Shown: in pieces, positions 42,439-51,537 of the stretch
Layout of the letters: each line of letters starts with the position of its first letter
Position numbering within the stretch: the stretch's first letter is position 1
NCBI RefSeq assembly: GCF_003892345.1
Contig: NZ_RRUE01000001.1
Span: 837,008-901,007, forward strand
Reading direction: 5' to 3'
Source: Lautropia dentalis
Lineage (GTDB): Bacteria > Pseudomonadota > Gammaproteobacteria > Burkholderiales > Burkholderiaceae_E
Length of the DNA: 64,000 nt
The notes under the pieces: model-generated
What the model was told of the DNA's origin: nothing
The model's input: the letters and a program-made list of their open reading frames with translations, nothing else
The model's database searches: none
Made by a program: the position numbers and the translations under genes

Positions 42439-42850
42439 GGTTTGCTCCAGAAATCCTGAATGGCGCAGGCCCGTCCGGCAGGCCGCTGTTCGCCGAAGCA
42501 TCCAGACGCCGGAACGGCGGCGTCCCTGCCAGCCTCCGGGGGCTGCAGGCGCCGGTGTTCCGCAGCGGTGGAAGTGCTCCGTGCCGGGTCGTTCAAAGCG
42601 TGCAGATTAATGGGGGCGCGCGTTGTATGCCTGTTGAAGGCAGCCGCTGAAGCAGCCGCCAGCCTCCGTTCGGCTGGCCTGTTCCGTGGGGGTGATCCGG
42701 TTCTCCGAAACCGCACCACGAATGGTTGATCCCCGCCGACCGGCGTCGGCGCAGGTCGGCGGGGCATCGTGCTGCGCTGTTGCGTGGCATCGACGGTGTG
42801 GCGGCTGCACGACGGGCAACAGCACTCCTCCTTCCTTGTGGATATTCGAC
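42439..42850. other. Intergenic region with leader hairpin
   Basis: About 410 bases between divergent DUF1488 and methyltransferase genes. A strong hairpin with 11-bp stem CCCCGCCGACC / GGTCGGCGGGG (42731-42741 and 42754-42764) lies about 90 bases before the methyltransferase ATG and may be a leader structure or terminator. No gene is seen. Confidence 0.5.
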
Positions 42851-43834
42851 ATGAGCATCGTCAAGCGGCTGGTGAAGAGCCAGCGCTGGATCAGTCAGCA
42901 TGGCCCGATGGGACATGCCAGAACGGCCTACCTGAAGCACCAGTTCGTGCATGCCCGGGCAGCCCACCTGTTCAGGGGCGTGTTCGACAGTTTCGAGAAA
43001 GCCGTGGCCAGTGCACCGGACACGGCCCCCACCAGCTACGACAACACGGCGTCGGCCCAGCTCTACCTTGAGCGCCTGCAGCTCGACGACTACGACCATC
43101 CGGCGCTGTTCTGGATGGCCGATGCCGTCTATCGCGGCCTGACCCGCGTGGCCGACATCGGCGGTGCGGTGGGCATCAAGTACTTTGCGTTCCAGCCGTT
43201 CATCGACTACCCCGAGAACCTGCGCTGGCTGGTGATCGACATGCCTGCCGTGGCGGCGGAGGGGCGGCGCTTTGCCACGGTGCGCGGCGTTGACGGGCAG
43301 CTGCAGTTCTCCGACCAGCTGGCCGACGCCGATGGCTGCGAAGTGCTGTATGCCTCCGGGGCGCTGCAGTATCTGGACCGGTCGCTGCCCGACATCCTGG
43401 CCGGTTTCGAAACGAAACCGCGGCGCATCATCATCAACACCACGCCCATTCACGACCGGCACGCCTTTTTCACGCTCAACAGCATCGGCACGGCCTACTG
43501 TGGCTACCGGGTCGAGGCCCGCGAGCCGTTCATCGAGGCCGTGCAGGCACAGGGCTATGTGCTGCGCGACCAGTGGCGAAATCTGGGCAAGCGCATGCCC
43601 ATCATCGGCAAGCCGGAATACAGCGTCGAGCATTACAGTGGCTTCTGCTTCGACCTGAAGGCGGATGCCGACAGAAATCTGCAGGCCGGTGCCGACGGAA
43701 ACGGGCCTCCTGATGCCGGCAGGAATTCGAAGGCCAACGCTGGCCGGGACGGGCTTCCCGATGCCAACGGGAGTCCGAAGGCCCAAGCCGCCCGGAACGG
43801 GTCTCCCGGTGCCGATGGTGAATCTGCAGGCTGA
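42851..43834 (+). CDS. TIGR04325-type methyltransferase with repeat-derived tail
   Basis: The first ~270 residues match the methyltransferase family TIGR04325 as I recall it: FRGVFDSFEKAVASA and SYDNTASAQLYLERL near the start, then the SAM-site strand VADIGGAVGIKYFAF and a CEVLYASGALQYLD motif. Enzymes of this type are often near cell-surface glycan genes; the substrate is unknown. Residues from about 272 to 327 are low-complexity (repeated ADGNGPPDAGRN-like units), coded by a minisatellite that continues past the stop codon. Confidence 0.75.
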   Translation: MSIVKRLVKSQRWISQHGPMGHARTAYLKHQFVHARAAHLFRGVFDSFEKAVASAPDTAPTSYDNTASAQLYLERLQLDDYDHPALFWMADAVYRGLTRVADIGGAVGIKYFAFQPFIDYPENLRWLVIDMPAVAAEGRRFATVRGVDGQLQFSDQLADADGCEVLYASGALQYLDRSLPDILAGFETKPRRIIINTTPIHDRHAFFTLNSIGTAYCGYRVEAREPFIEAVQAQGYVLRDQWRNLGKRMPIIGKPEYSVEHYSGFCFDLKADADRNLQAGADGNGPPDAGRNSKANAGRDGLPDANGSPKAQAARNGSPGADGESAG

Positions 43835-43925
43835 TGCCGGCGCAGGCACGTGTCTTCCGATGCCGGCAGTAACGTGTCTTCCTGATGACGGCAAGAACGT
43901 GTCTACTGATGGCGGTGTGACACAG
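43660..43925. repeat. Degenerate minisatellite spanning the 3' end of the methyltransferase gene
   Basis: Irregular repeats of about 30 bases with the recurring core GATGCCG-CAGGAA and ACGGG-CT-CC-GATGCC. They run through the coding tail, across the TGA at 43832-43834 and about 90 bases beyond (TGATGCCGGCGCAGGCACGT, GATGCCGGCAGTAACGTGTC, GATGACGGCAAGAACGTGTC). Unit boundaries are imprecise. Confidence 0.65.
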
Positions 43926-44018
43926 GCATGGCATGGGGGTCGCTGGCGTGTGCAGGAAAGGGTGCCCCCAGGACGCGTTTCGTCCCCATGGACACCTGTG
44001 GCAGCAGGGTGAATGATG

Positions 44019-44045
44019 TTGCCGTGATGTAACGGGGCCTATAAT
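44019..44045 (+). promoter_or_regulatory. Putative promoter of the TonB-dependent receptor
   Basis: TTGCCG (44019-44024), 15-base spacer, TATAAT (44040-44045). The expected transcript would start near 44052, which favours the receptor start at 44079 over 44064. No convincing Fur box could be identified by eye. Confidence 0.5.
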
Positions 44046-44078
44046 GACAGCACTTATCAGCTCATGTTGGCCCTCATC

Positions 44079-46610
44079 ATGGTTCCTCACCTTCCTTCCC
44101 GTTTTGCTCCTCGCAGCCTGTGCGCCCTGATGGCTGCGCTGCCGCTGGCGGCGCTGGCCCAGTCCTCTGCCTGGGAATCCCCCGAACAGATATTGCGTGA
44201 CACCAAAGCTGACGATGCCGCCGTCAGCCGGGAACCGGTGTACGACATCAGCGACCGCGTCCGCGTCATGACGCCGCAGGCAGACAGCCCCGAGGAGGCC
44301 GTGCGCCCCGGAGACCGACCGGCTGCCCGTGAGGAAGAGGCCGTGGGGGCAACGGCGGCCGGTGCCGCGGCTGCCCGTGGCAAGGGGGCGACCATGCCGG
44401 CCAATGCGGGAAGCGGCCTTCGGCCTGCGACAGGTACCGGGGCTGCCGCACGGGAAACGGCCGGCGCTGCAGGGCAGGGTACCGGAGACCGTGTGTCCGT
44501 ATCGGCCGCCGATGCCTCCCTGGCCGATGACGATGCCACCGCACTGGGCTCCGTGGTGGTGGTCGGCCGTGCCGAGCCGGTGCCGGTCGAGTACGAGAGC
44601 AGCTACCAGCCGGTGCAGGATGCCTCCACCCTGCGGTCGCTGACCCCGGTGCTCGAAACCCCGCAGGTGACCAATGCGGTGTCGGCCCAGGTGCTGCGTG
44701 ACCAGCGCCCCCGCTACATGGACGATGCGCTGTTCAACGTGAGCGGCATCACCCAGGGCAACACGTTGGCCGGCACGCAGGACACCATCATGAAGCGGGG
44801 CTTCGGCGGCAACCGCGATGGTTCCATCATGCACAACGGCATGCCGCTGGTGCAGGGGCGGGGCATGAACGCGGCTGCCGAGAGCGTGGTGGTGCTGAAG
44901 GGGCCGTCGTCGATGTTCTACGGCATCATGGATCCGGGCGGCGTGGTCAACGTGGTCAGCAAGAAGCCGCAGCTCAAGGCACGCTCGTCACTGGGGCTGA
45001 CGGCCTCCACCTATGCCCATGGCCGCACGGGTGGTGGCGTGACCTTCGACACCACCGGCCCGATTGCCGATACGGGCCTTGCCTGGCGCCTGGTGGCCGA
45101 TTACGTCAACGAGGACTACTGGCGCAACTTCGGCAAGCGCAAGGATCTGCTGGTCGCGCCGTCGGTGGCCTGGTATGGCAAGGACACGCAGGCTGTGTTC
45201 TGGTATGAGTTTCGCGACTACGATGCGCCGTTCGACCGCGGTACCGTGCTGAATCCGGACACGAAGGCGCCGCTGGACGTGCCTGCCAACCGTCGTCTGG
45301 ACGAGCCGATGAACCAGATGAAGGGCAAGAGCCATCTGGCGCAGTTCTCGCTGGACCATCACATCGTGCCGGGCTGGTCGGGCCACGTGAGCCTGAGCTA
45401 CAACCGCGAAACCTACGATGCCGACCAGCTGCGCGTGATGGGCATCAACACCACGGCCCACACGCTGCGCCGCCGCGCCGATGGCACGAAGGGCGCGCTG
45501 AGCACCGACAGCTACGGTACCGCCTACGTCGACGGCAGCACCCAGCTGCTGGGCATGCAGCACGACGTGCAGGTGGGCATGGATGCGGAATACCGCAAGA
45601 TCTACCGCGCGGACATGATCCGCGGCACGGCCAACGGCAATTTCAATTATCTGAATCCGGTCTATGGTCTGGTGGCGCCCGGCACCAATGTGGTGGCCAG
45701 CGACAGCGACCAGCGCGATCAGCTGCACAACCAGTCGCTGTTCTTCCAGGATGCCGTGCACCTGAACGACCAGTGGATCCTGACGGCGGGCATCCGCTAT
45801 CTGCACTGGACGCAGATTGCTGGCCGGGGTCGTCCGTTCCAGCGCAATACCGATACCGATGACAGCAAGTGGCTGCCGCGTCTGGGGCTGGTGTACAAGC
45901 TCACGCCGCATTCGTCGCTCTATGCCAGTTACACGTCGTCGCTCAAGCCCATTTCGACCATTGCGCCACACTCCAGTGGTCTGATCGATTCCAGCGTGAA
46001 GCCCGAAACGGGCAAGTCGTGGGAGATCGGTGCCAAGTACGAGATGCCGGGCGGGCTGACGGGGTCGCTGGCGTTGTTCGACATCCGCAAGAAAAATGTG
46101 CTGGTGTCGCAGTTCAACAGTGTCACGGGGCTGACCGAGTGGCGGACGTCGGGGGCGGCCCGTTCGCGCGGGATGGAGCTGGATGTGGCGGGCGAGATCG
46201 ACTCGCGCTGGAGCACCATCGGCAGTCTGGCGGTGCTGGATGCGAAGACCACGCGTGATCCGGAGTATGCGGGCAACCGGCTGTGGAACGTGGCGCGGGT
46301 GACGGCGTCGGCGGGTGCTGTGTACAACGTGGGTGAGCTGCTGGGCAGTGACCAGCTGCGGGTGGGGGCGCGTGCCCGCTACAGTGGCCGGCGTCCGGGA
46401 GATTCGGCCAATTCGTTCTGGCTGCCGTCGTTCACGGTGGCAGACCTGTTTGCCACGTACGATACGGCGATCATGGACCGGAAGGTGCGCTTCCAGTTCA
46501 ATGTGAAGAACCTGACGGACCGGACCTACTATACGTCGAGCGTGAACGAGTATGGTCTGGCGCTGGGGGATGCACGGCAGGTGTCGGTGACGGCGAGCTT
46601 CGAGTTCTGA
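44079..46610 (+). CDS. TonB-dependent siderophore receptor
   Basis: Outer-membrane receptor, probably for a ferric siderophore. Signal peptide near residues 1-29 (LCALMAALPLAALAQ), an Ala/Gly-rich linker of about 130 residues, then the plug domain beginning LGSVVVVGR with DALFNVSGITQGNT and GFGGNRDGSIMHNGMPL, and a 22-strand barrel ending in DARQVSVTASFEF. The terminal Phe is typical of outer-membrane barrels. The long linker before the plug is unusual and could lengthen the TonB-box reach. An ATG at 44064 is an alternative start. No siderophore genes are adjacent. Confidence 0.9.
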   Translation: MVPHLPSRFAPRSLCALMAALPLAALAQSSAWESPEQILRDTKADDAAVSREPVYDISDRVRVMTPQADSPEEAVRPGDRPAAREEEAVGATAAGAAAARGKGATMPANAGSGLRPATGTGAAARETAGAAGQGTGDRVSVSAADASLADDDATALGSVVVVGRAEPVPVEYESSYQPVQDASTLRSLTPVLETPQVTNAVSAQVLRDQRPRYMDDALFNVSGITQGNTLAGTQDTIMKRGFGGNRDGSIMHNGMPLVQGRGMNAAAESVVVLKGPSSMFYGIMDPGGVVNVVSKKPQLKARSSLGLTASTYAHGRTGGGVTFDTTGPIADTGLAWRLVADYVNEDYWRNFGKRKDLLVAPSVAWYGKDTQAVFWYEFRDYDAPFDRGTVLNPDTKAPLDVPANRRLDEPMNQMKGKSHLAQFSLDHHIVPGWSGHVSLSYNRETYDADQLRVMGINTTAHTLRRRADGTKGALSTDSYGTAYVDGSTQLLGMQHDVQVGMDAEYRKIYRADMIRGTANGNFNYLNPVYGLVAPGTNVVASDSDQRDQLHNQSLFFQDAVHLNDQWILTAGIRYLHWTQIAGRGRPFQRNTDTDDSKWLPRLGLVYKLTPHSSLYASYTSSLKPISTIAPHSSGLIDSSVKPETGKSWEIGAKYEMPGGLTGSLALFDIRKKNVLVSQFNSVTGLTEWRTSGAARSRGMELDVAGEIDSRWSTIGSLAVLDAKTTRDPEYAGNRLWNVARVTASAGAVYNVGELLGSDQLRVGARARYSGRRPGDSANSFWLPSFTVADLFATYDTAIMDRKVRFQFNVKNLTDRTYYTSSVNEYGLALGDARQVSVTASFEF

Positions 46611-46651
46611 TGGCGCGTTCTTCGTTGCTGCAAGTGACTTCGTTGTGGCAC

Positions 46652-46838
46652 GCGCCGCGGACCGGTACGTCCCTGCGGCTCATACGCTCACTGAAGCTTT
46701 GTTGCCCACGACCTGCGTCGTGGTCAACAAACCTTCAGCGCTAAAACACTTTCCGACAACCGGGGCTGCGCCCCGCCTGTCAGAAAGTCGTTCACGCGTA
46801 CCGCGAAATCGCCGCAGTGACGTCCCGCTCCGCGGCGC
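46652..46838 (+). repeat. Structured element copy A-left (three-stem fold)
   Basis: A long closing stem P1 is formed by 46652-46679 and 46811-46838: GCGCCGCGGA pairs with TCCGCGGCGC, ACGTC with GACGT and CTGCGGC with GCCGCAG. Inside are hairpin H1 (46691-46738: CTGAAG, TTTGTTG and CCACGAC pair with GTCGTGG, CAACAAA and CTTCAG around a CTGC loop) and hairpin H2 (about 46748-46789: ACTTTC, GACA, GGGGC pair with GCCCC, TGTC, GAAAGT around TGC). Begins 41 bases after the TonB-receptor stop, same orientation. About 80 percent identical to copy B-left by eye. Confidence 0.8.
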
Positions 46839-46980
46839 TCGATGCAGGGCGGGGCAGCAACCCGGTGACGCAGGGATGGACACAGTACCTCTCTGGGGGG
46901 ACGAATGAGTTACGCACTGTTGGCGAACCGCGCATGAACTGGCTTCTTCTCGTCGAAGTCGCGACAGGCGAGTCTGGGAA

Positions 46981-47169
46981 GCGGTGCGGGGAGCGGACCC
47001 CTCCTGCGGCGATTTCGCGGTAGGCGGTAAACACTTTCTGACGGGCGGGGCGCAGCCCCGGTTGTCGGAAAGTGTCAGCCCGACAAGTTTGTTGACCACG
47101 ACGCAGGTCGTGGGCAACAAAGTTGGCGTGAGCGTATGAGCCGCAGGAGGGGTCCGCTCCCCGTGCCGC
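46981..47169 (-). repeat. Structured element copy A-right (three-stem fold)
   Basis: Reverse-oriented copy. Its closing stem is a perfect 23-bp match (46988-47010 with 47140-47162), different in outer sequence from copy A-left but still paired. H1 keeps TTTGTTG, CCACGAC and their partners with a CTGC loop; H2 keeps ACACTTTC ... GAAAGTGT and GGGGC-TGC-GCCCC. It lies downstream of gdhA on the gdhA strand. Confidence 0.8.
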
Positions 47170-47274
47170 CCCACCCGGGGCCGTCTTCCGTGAATCCGTG
47201 CCCCTGCCCGGAGTTGTCTTTCATGGATCCGCGCCCCAGTCCATAGCCGTCGTCCATGAACCGCCAACCGTGCA

Positions 47275-47320
47275 AAAGGAAACGCCCGGGCTATCACAGG
47301 GATGTCCGGGCGTTTCCTTT
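47275..47320 (-). terminator. gdhA terminator
   Basis: Perfect 15-bp stem AAAGGAAACGCCCGG (47275-47289) with 47306-47320. On the - strand the stem ends CGTTTCCTTT followed by TGCA. It lies 63 bases after the gdhA stop and before the structured element A-right. Confidence 0.8.
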
Positions 47321-47382
47321 GCCTGGGGTAGCTGCAGGGAATGAAGCAGGCCGGGAAAGCCTGCCCATTCCCCGCCAGGGGA

Positions 47383-48726
47383 TCAGTAGACGCCCTGTTG
47401 CAGCATGGCGTCGGCCACCTTCACGAAGCCGGCGATGTTGGCACCGGCCACGTAATTGATGCTGCCGTCGCTGCGCTTGCCGTAGCGCACGCAGTTTTCG
47501 TGGATGCTGTTCATGATGCCGTGCAGACGCTGGTCGACCTCTTCGGCCGTCCACGACAGGCGCATGGCGTTCTGGCTCATTTCCAGGCCGGAGACGGCTA
47601 CGCCGCCGGCGTTGCTGGCCTTGCCCGGTGCGTAGAGGGTGCGGGCCTTCAGGAAGATGTCCACGGCGTCCAGTGTGGTCGGCATGTTGGCACCTTCGGC
47701 CACGGCCTGCACGCCGTTGGCGACGAGGGTTTTGGCGTCTTCGGCGTTCAGTTCGTTCTGGGTGGCGCAGGGCAGGGCGATGTCCACGGGCACATGCCAC
47801 GGGGTGCGGCCTTTTTCGAAGCGCAGGCCACGCTCGGCGGCCAGTTCGGAGAGGCGGCCGCGTTTTTCATTCTTCAGGTGGAAGATGGCATCGAGCAGTT
47901 CGCGGTTGATGCCGGCTTCATGGATCAGCGTGCCTTCGGAGTCGGACATGGTCAGCACGCGGGCACCCAGTTCCAGCGATTTGAGCGCTGCATACTGGGC
48001 CACGTTGCCCGAGCCGGAAATGGCCACGCGCTGGTTTTTGAAGTCCTGATTGACGGCCTTGAGCATTTCCAGGGCGAAGTACACCACGCCGTAGCCAGTG
48101 GCCTCCGGACGGATCAGGCTGCCGCCAAACGACATGCCCTTGCCGGTGAGCACGCTGCCGGTCTCGTTGGCCAGCTTCTTGTACATGCCGTTCAGGAAGC
48201 CCACCTCGCGGCCGCCCACGCCGATGTCGCCGGCGGGCACGTCGGTGTCGGGGCCGATGTGACGGTAGAGTTCCATCATCAGGGCCTGGCAGAAGCGCAT
48301 CACCTCACCATCGCTCTTGCCCTTGGGGTCGAAGTCGGAGCCGCCCTTGCCGCCGCCCATGGGCAGCGTGGTGAGGGCGTTCTTGAAGGTCTGCTCGAAG
48401 GCAAGGAATTTCAGGATGCCCAGATTGACGGACGGGTGGAAGCGCAGGCCGCCCTTGTAGGGGCCGATGGCGGAGCTGTGCTGCACGCGCCAGGCGCGGT
48501 TGACCTGGACCTGACCCTTGTCGTCCACCCAGGCCACGCGGAACTGGATGGCGCGCTCGGGTTCGACCAGGCGCTCGAGCAGGCCCTGGCTGGAATAGCG
48601 GGGGTTGGTCTGCAGGAAGGGCCAAAGGCTGTCCATCACCTCCTGTACGGCCTGCAGAAATTCGGTCTGGTGCGGATCGCGCCGCTTGACCATGTTCATG
48701 AAGTCGTCAACGGACTTGTATTGCAT
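47383..48726 (-). CDS. gdhA: NADP-specific glutamate dehydrogenase
   Basis: Reductive amination of 2-oxoglutarate to glutamate, for ammonium assimilation. The 447-residue protein matches the small hexameric GdhA type: substrate-site lysines in GPYKGGLRFHPSVN and MGGGKGGSDFDPKGKS, catalytic Asp in DVPAGDIGVGGREVG, the NADP-binding fold VAISGSGNVAQYAA and the C-terminal AGANIAGFVKVADAM. The ATG at 48726 has GGAGG 9 bases upstream; the frame continues to 49071 but without protein character. An inverted repeat at 48834-48855 may be a regulatory site. Confidence 0.95.
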   Translation of the reverse strand: MQYKSVDDFMNMVKRRDPHQTEFLQAVQEVMDSLWPFLQTNPRYSSQGLLERLVEPERAIQFRVAWVDDKGQVQVNRAWRVQHSSAIGPYKGGLRFHPSVNLGILKFLAFEQTFKNALTTLPMGGGKGGSDFDPKGKSDGEVMRFCQALMMELYRHIGPDTDVPAGDIGVGGREVGFLNGMYKKLANETGSVLTGKGMSFGGSLIRPEATGYGVVYFALEMLKAVNQDFKNQRVAISGSGNVAQYAALKSLELGARVLTMSDSEGTLIHEAGINRELLDAIFHLKNEKRGRLSELAAERGLRFEKGRTPWHVPVDIALPCATQNELNAEDAKTLVANGVQAVAEGANMPTTLDAVDIFLKARTLYAPGKASNAGGVAVSGLEMSQNAMRLSWTAEEVDQRLHGIMNSIHENCVRYGKRSDGSINYVAGANIAGFVKVADAMLQQGVY

Positions 48727-49733
48727 ACGTGCTGCCTCCCTGGGATTGAACATAACCGGCTGTGCCGGTGCGGACCTGGATGGAATGGCCGGGTGCCTCG
48801 CCGTCTCGCGCTGAGGCGCACCTGTTTCAGGCCATTCGTGCGGGCCAGCACGAATGCGTTCATTCATATTAATACAAAAGTAACCATGTGCCAGGACAGG
48901 GCATCGGGGTTTTACCGGAGGGCGGGCAGGTAACAGCGCTGAAACCGGGGAGCGTCGGTGCCGGTGAGCGTGATGGTGGTGGCCGGCCGGGACAGGCAGG
49001 GTGGCCGCCGGGGCTGGTGCATGCTGCGGGTGAGGATGGTGCCGGTGCCTGTTCCAGAGGGCTTTCCGCATGCCGGCGGGATGTGGTGACGGTGCTTCGG
49101 AGGCAGGGGTGGGCAGGCAGGGGAATGCCGGGGTCTGTGGACGATTTCTTTCGGGTGGCAGGGGGGTGTCGGCATGAGATAATCACGGCGCCCGCAAAAC
49201 CTTCCGGTGTACGGAGTGCGGCTTGTGGCGCGGGATTCGGCGCCATGGGCACCATGGCAAGGCATCCGTGTGCGGCACTTTTCCGGGACCATCGGCGGTA
49301 CCGGTTTCAGGGTGGCCCGCATGCCCCGGTAAGGGCTTTTGGGGGGGGCGTCATGGTGGTCCGCCGCGGTGGCGTTCAGCCTGTTTGCGTCCGGCATGCC
49401 GGACGGTTGCGGCCCTGCCCAGACCCCGCAGGCGGGGGCGCCGTGGTGGCATGCGTGCTGCGTTGTGCAGCTTCTGCATGGCACGGGCCGGGTGCCGGAG
49501 GCATACCGGAAGTCCCGGTGCCGGGCTGTTTCCGGTGCGGTTCCATAGTTTGCCGCTATGTTTGTCATGGCTGTGAGCTATGGATTTCTGGCTGTGGGCC
49601 ATGAATGTCTGCCCAATATTTCGGCATGTACGACGGCATGTGCAATGCCCGGACGGGGGCCGGACCTGTCCGGCCGGTTGCAGGCCGGCTGCTTTCGCTT
49701 GTTTCACTTCCAACGACAGGATTCAATATCACC
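48727..49733. other. 1-kb intergenic region between divergent gdhA and nhaC
   Basis: Contains the perfect inverted repeat ATTCGTGC-GGGCCA-GCACGAAT (48834-48855), a local AT-rich segment (48864-48890, CATATTAATACAAAAG) that probably carries the gdhA promoter, and G-rich sequence further right. Open frames at 48888-49604 and 48912-49568 overlap each other on opposite strands and look random. A long nhaC leader is possible, but I recognise no riboswitch. Confidence 0.45.
48834..48855. promoter_or_regulatory. Inverted repeat upstream of gdhA
   Basis: Eight-base arms ATTCGTGC and GCACGAAT with a 6-base spacer, about 110 bases before the gdhA ATG and next to an AT-rich promoter-like stretch. Candidate operator; no regulator is assigned. 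Confidence 0.4.
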
Positions 49734-51113
49734 ATGTTCAGCGTCAAACCCCTGCTGGATATGCCCCGCTGGGAGGCGGGGCTCGTGGCCATCATCATCG
49801 TGGCGCTGATGGGCTACGTCATCATCGCGCTGGAATGGGTGCCGCACATGGCCATTCTGGTGGCCATGATCTGCCTGCTGGTGTATGGGCTCAGCCGGGG
49901 CGTTTCGTACAACGACATGCAGTCACGAATGGTGTCGGCCGTGGGGCAGGGCATGGGGGCGCTGTACCTGTTCTTCTTCATCGGGCTGCTGGTGGTGGCG
50001 CTGATGATCAGCGGGGCCATCCCGACGCTGATGTACTACGGCTTCGGCATGATCTCGCCGGGGTATTTCTATTTCTCGGCCTTTGCGCTGAGTTCGCTGA
50101 TCGGCATTTCGCTGGGCAGCAGCCTGACCACCTGTGCCACGGTGGGCGTGGCCTTCATGGGCATGGCGCACGCCTTCCATGCGGACATGGCGATGACGGC
50201 CGGTGCGGTGGTGTCGGGGGCCTTCTTCGGGGACAAGATGTCGCCCATTTCCGATACGACCGGCATTGCGGCCTCCATCGTGGGGATCGACCTGTTCGAG
50301 CACATCCGCAACATGATGTACACGACGGTACCGGCCTGGCTGCTCAGTGCGGCGGTCTATCTGTGGGTGCTGCCGGATGTGGCGGCGCATGACCTGAACA
50401 GCGTGACGGTGATCCAGGACCAGCTGGAGAAGTCGGGTCTGATCCACGGGTATTCGGTGCTGCCCTTCGTGCTGCTGCTGGCGCTGGCACTGCGCAAGGT
50501 CAATGCCATCGTGTCGCTGATGGCCACGATCTTCCTGGCCACGGCCATCACCTACCTGCACCAGGCGCCGAGCCTGACGGAGCTGGGGACGTGGTTCTTT
50601 GCGGGGCCGTCCTTCCCGGAAAGCTGGGGGGATATTGCAAAGCTGCTGTCGCGGGGGGGCATCCAGAGCATGTTCTTCACGCAGACCATCGTGATTCTGG
50701 GGTTGAGCTTTGGTGGGCTGCTGTTTGCGCTGGGGGTGATTCCGGCGCTGCTGGACGGGGTGCGCAGTTTCCTGACGACGGCGGGGCGTGCCACCTTCAG
50801 TGTGGCGGCCACGGCGGTGGGGGTGAACACGCTGATCGGCGAGCAGTACCTGAGCATTCTGCTGACGGGCGAGACCTTCAAGCCGGTCTATGAGCAGTTG
50901 GGGCTGCATCCGCGCAATCTGTCGCGTTCGCTGGAGGATGCGGGGACGGTGATCAACCCGCTGGTGCCGTGGAGCGTGTGCGGGGTGTTCATCTTCAATG
51001 TGCTGGGGGTGCCGGTCTGGCACTATCTGCCGTTTGCGGTGTTCTGTTACATGAGTCTGGTGCTGACGCTGCTGTTCGGCTGGACGGGGGTGACGCTGAC
51101 GAAGGCGGAGTGA
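49734..51113 (+). CDS. NhaC-family Na+/H+ antiporter (first copy)
   Basis: Inner-membrane exchanger of the NhaC family with about 11-12 helices. Conserved-looking segments include GISLGSSLTTCATVGVAFMGMA, the GAFFGDKMSPISDTT motif near residue 160, and GEQYLSILLTGE / HPRNLSRSLEDAGTVINPLVPW near the C-terminus. NhaC proteins exchange Na+ for protons, and some members may carry organic ions. The frame is open from 49605, but the ATG at 49734 (MFSVKPLLDMP) gives the usual N-terminus. Its 3' end is followed by structured element B-left. Confidence 0.87.
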   Translation: MFSVKPLLDMPRWEAGLVAIIIVALMGYVIIALEWVPHMAILVAMICLLVYGLSRGVSYNDMQSRMVSAVGQGMGALYLFFFIGLLVVALMISGAIPTLMYYGFGMISPGYFYFSAFALSSLIGISLGSSLTTCATVGVAFMGMAHAFHADMAMTAGAVVSGAFFGDKMSPISDTTGIAASIVGIDLFEHIRNMMYTTVPAWLLSAAVYLWVLPDVAAHDLNSVTVIQDQLEKSGLIHGYSVLPFVLLLALALRKVNAIVSLMATIFLATAITYLHQAPSLTELGTWFFAGPSFPESWGDIAKLLSRGGIQSMFFTQTIVILGLSFGGLLFALGVIPALLDGVRSFLTTAGRATFSVAATAVGVNTLIGEQYLSILLTGETFKPVYEQLGLHPRNLSRSLEDAGTVINPLVPWSVCGVFIFNVLGVPVWHYLPFAVFCYMSLVLTLLFGWTGVTLTKAE

Positions 51114-51259
51114 CTCTGCGACTGCTTGGGGGCGTGAAACAGGTAGCCCTCTGTCGGGCAAGTCTCCGTTCGTGGTTTGCCTGGTGTGAGGAAGGCTGGC
51201 TTTGGAGGGAGGACTGCTGGGAGGGGGTCTGCACGCGGAAGACGGCTTCGTTGTGGCAC

Positions 51260-51446
51260 GCGCCGGGGAGCGGTATGCGATTGCTGCTCAACGCTCACTG
51301 AAGGTTTGTTGCCCACGACCTGCGTCGTGGTCAACAAACCTTCAGCGCTAAAACACTTTCCGACAACCGGGGCTTACGCCCCGCCTGTCAGAAAGTCGTT
51401 CACGCGTACCGCGAAGTCGCAGCACTCGCATCCCGCTCCCCGGCGC
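51260..51446 (+). repeat. Structured element copy B-left (three-stem fold)
   Basis: Same length as A-left and at constant offset from it (4608 bases) over about 200 bases. Closing stem differs in sequence yet pairs: GCGCCGGGGAGCGG with CCGCTCCCCGGCGC, ATGCGA with TCGCAT, GCTGC with GCAGC. H1 (from 51299) is even better paired than in A because the base after CTGAAG is now G opposite C. H2 has GGGGC-TTAC-GCCCC. Begins about 145 bases after the nhaC stop, same orientation. Confidence 0.8.
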
Positions 51447-51537
51447 TTGTGGCAGGTTGGGAGGCCTGTGTTCTGACGGGGAGCCTGCTGCCCGTTGCCC
51501 GTTCTTCCTGCTGGAGGAGGCGTCGTCCAGATGATGA

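Larger units (their letters stand above)
46611..47382. other. Convergent intergenic region with inverted pair of structured elements
   Basis: About 770 bases between the TonB receptor (+) and gdhA (-). It holds structured-element copies 46652-46838 and 46981-47169 in opposite orientations, a 142-base core between them that includes GGACGAATGAGTTACGCAC (46898-46916, part of the 30-nt motif), and the gdhA terminator. Several open frames read through the palindromes, but I see no credible gene. Confidence 0.6.

Noticed and set aside
46645-46908. Small frames through the structured repeats sharing the peptide LLPTTCVVVNK
   Set aside because: The shared peptide follows from the conserved H1 hairpin DNA; the frames lack ribosome-binding sites and diverge outside the hairpin. 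Structure, not coding, is what is conserved.
48888-49604. 238-codon frame in the gdhA-nhaC gap
   Set aside because: Gly/Arg-rich random composition and an equally long opposite-strand frame; no start signal or motif.
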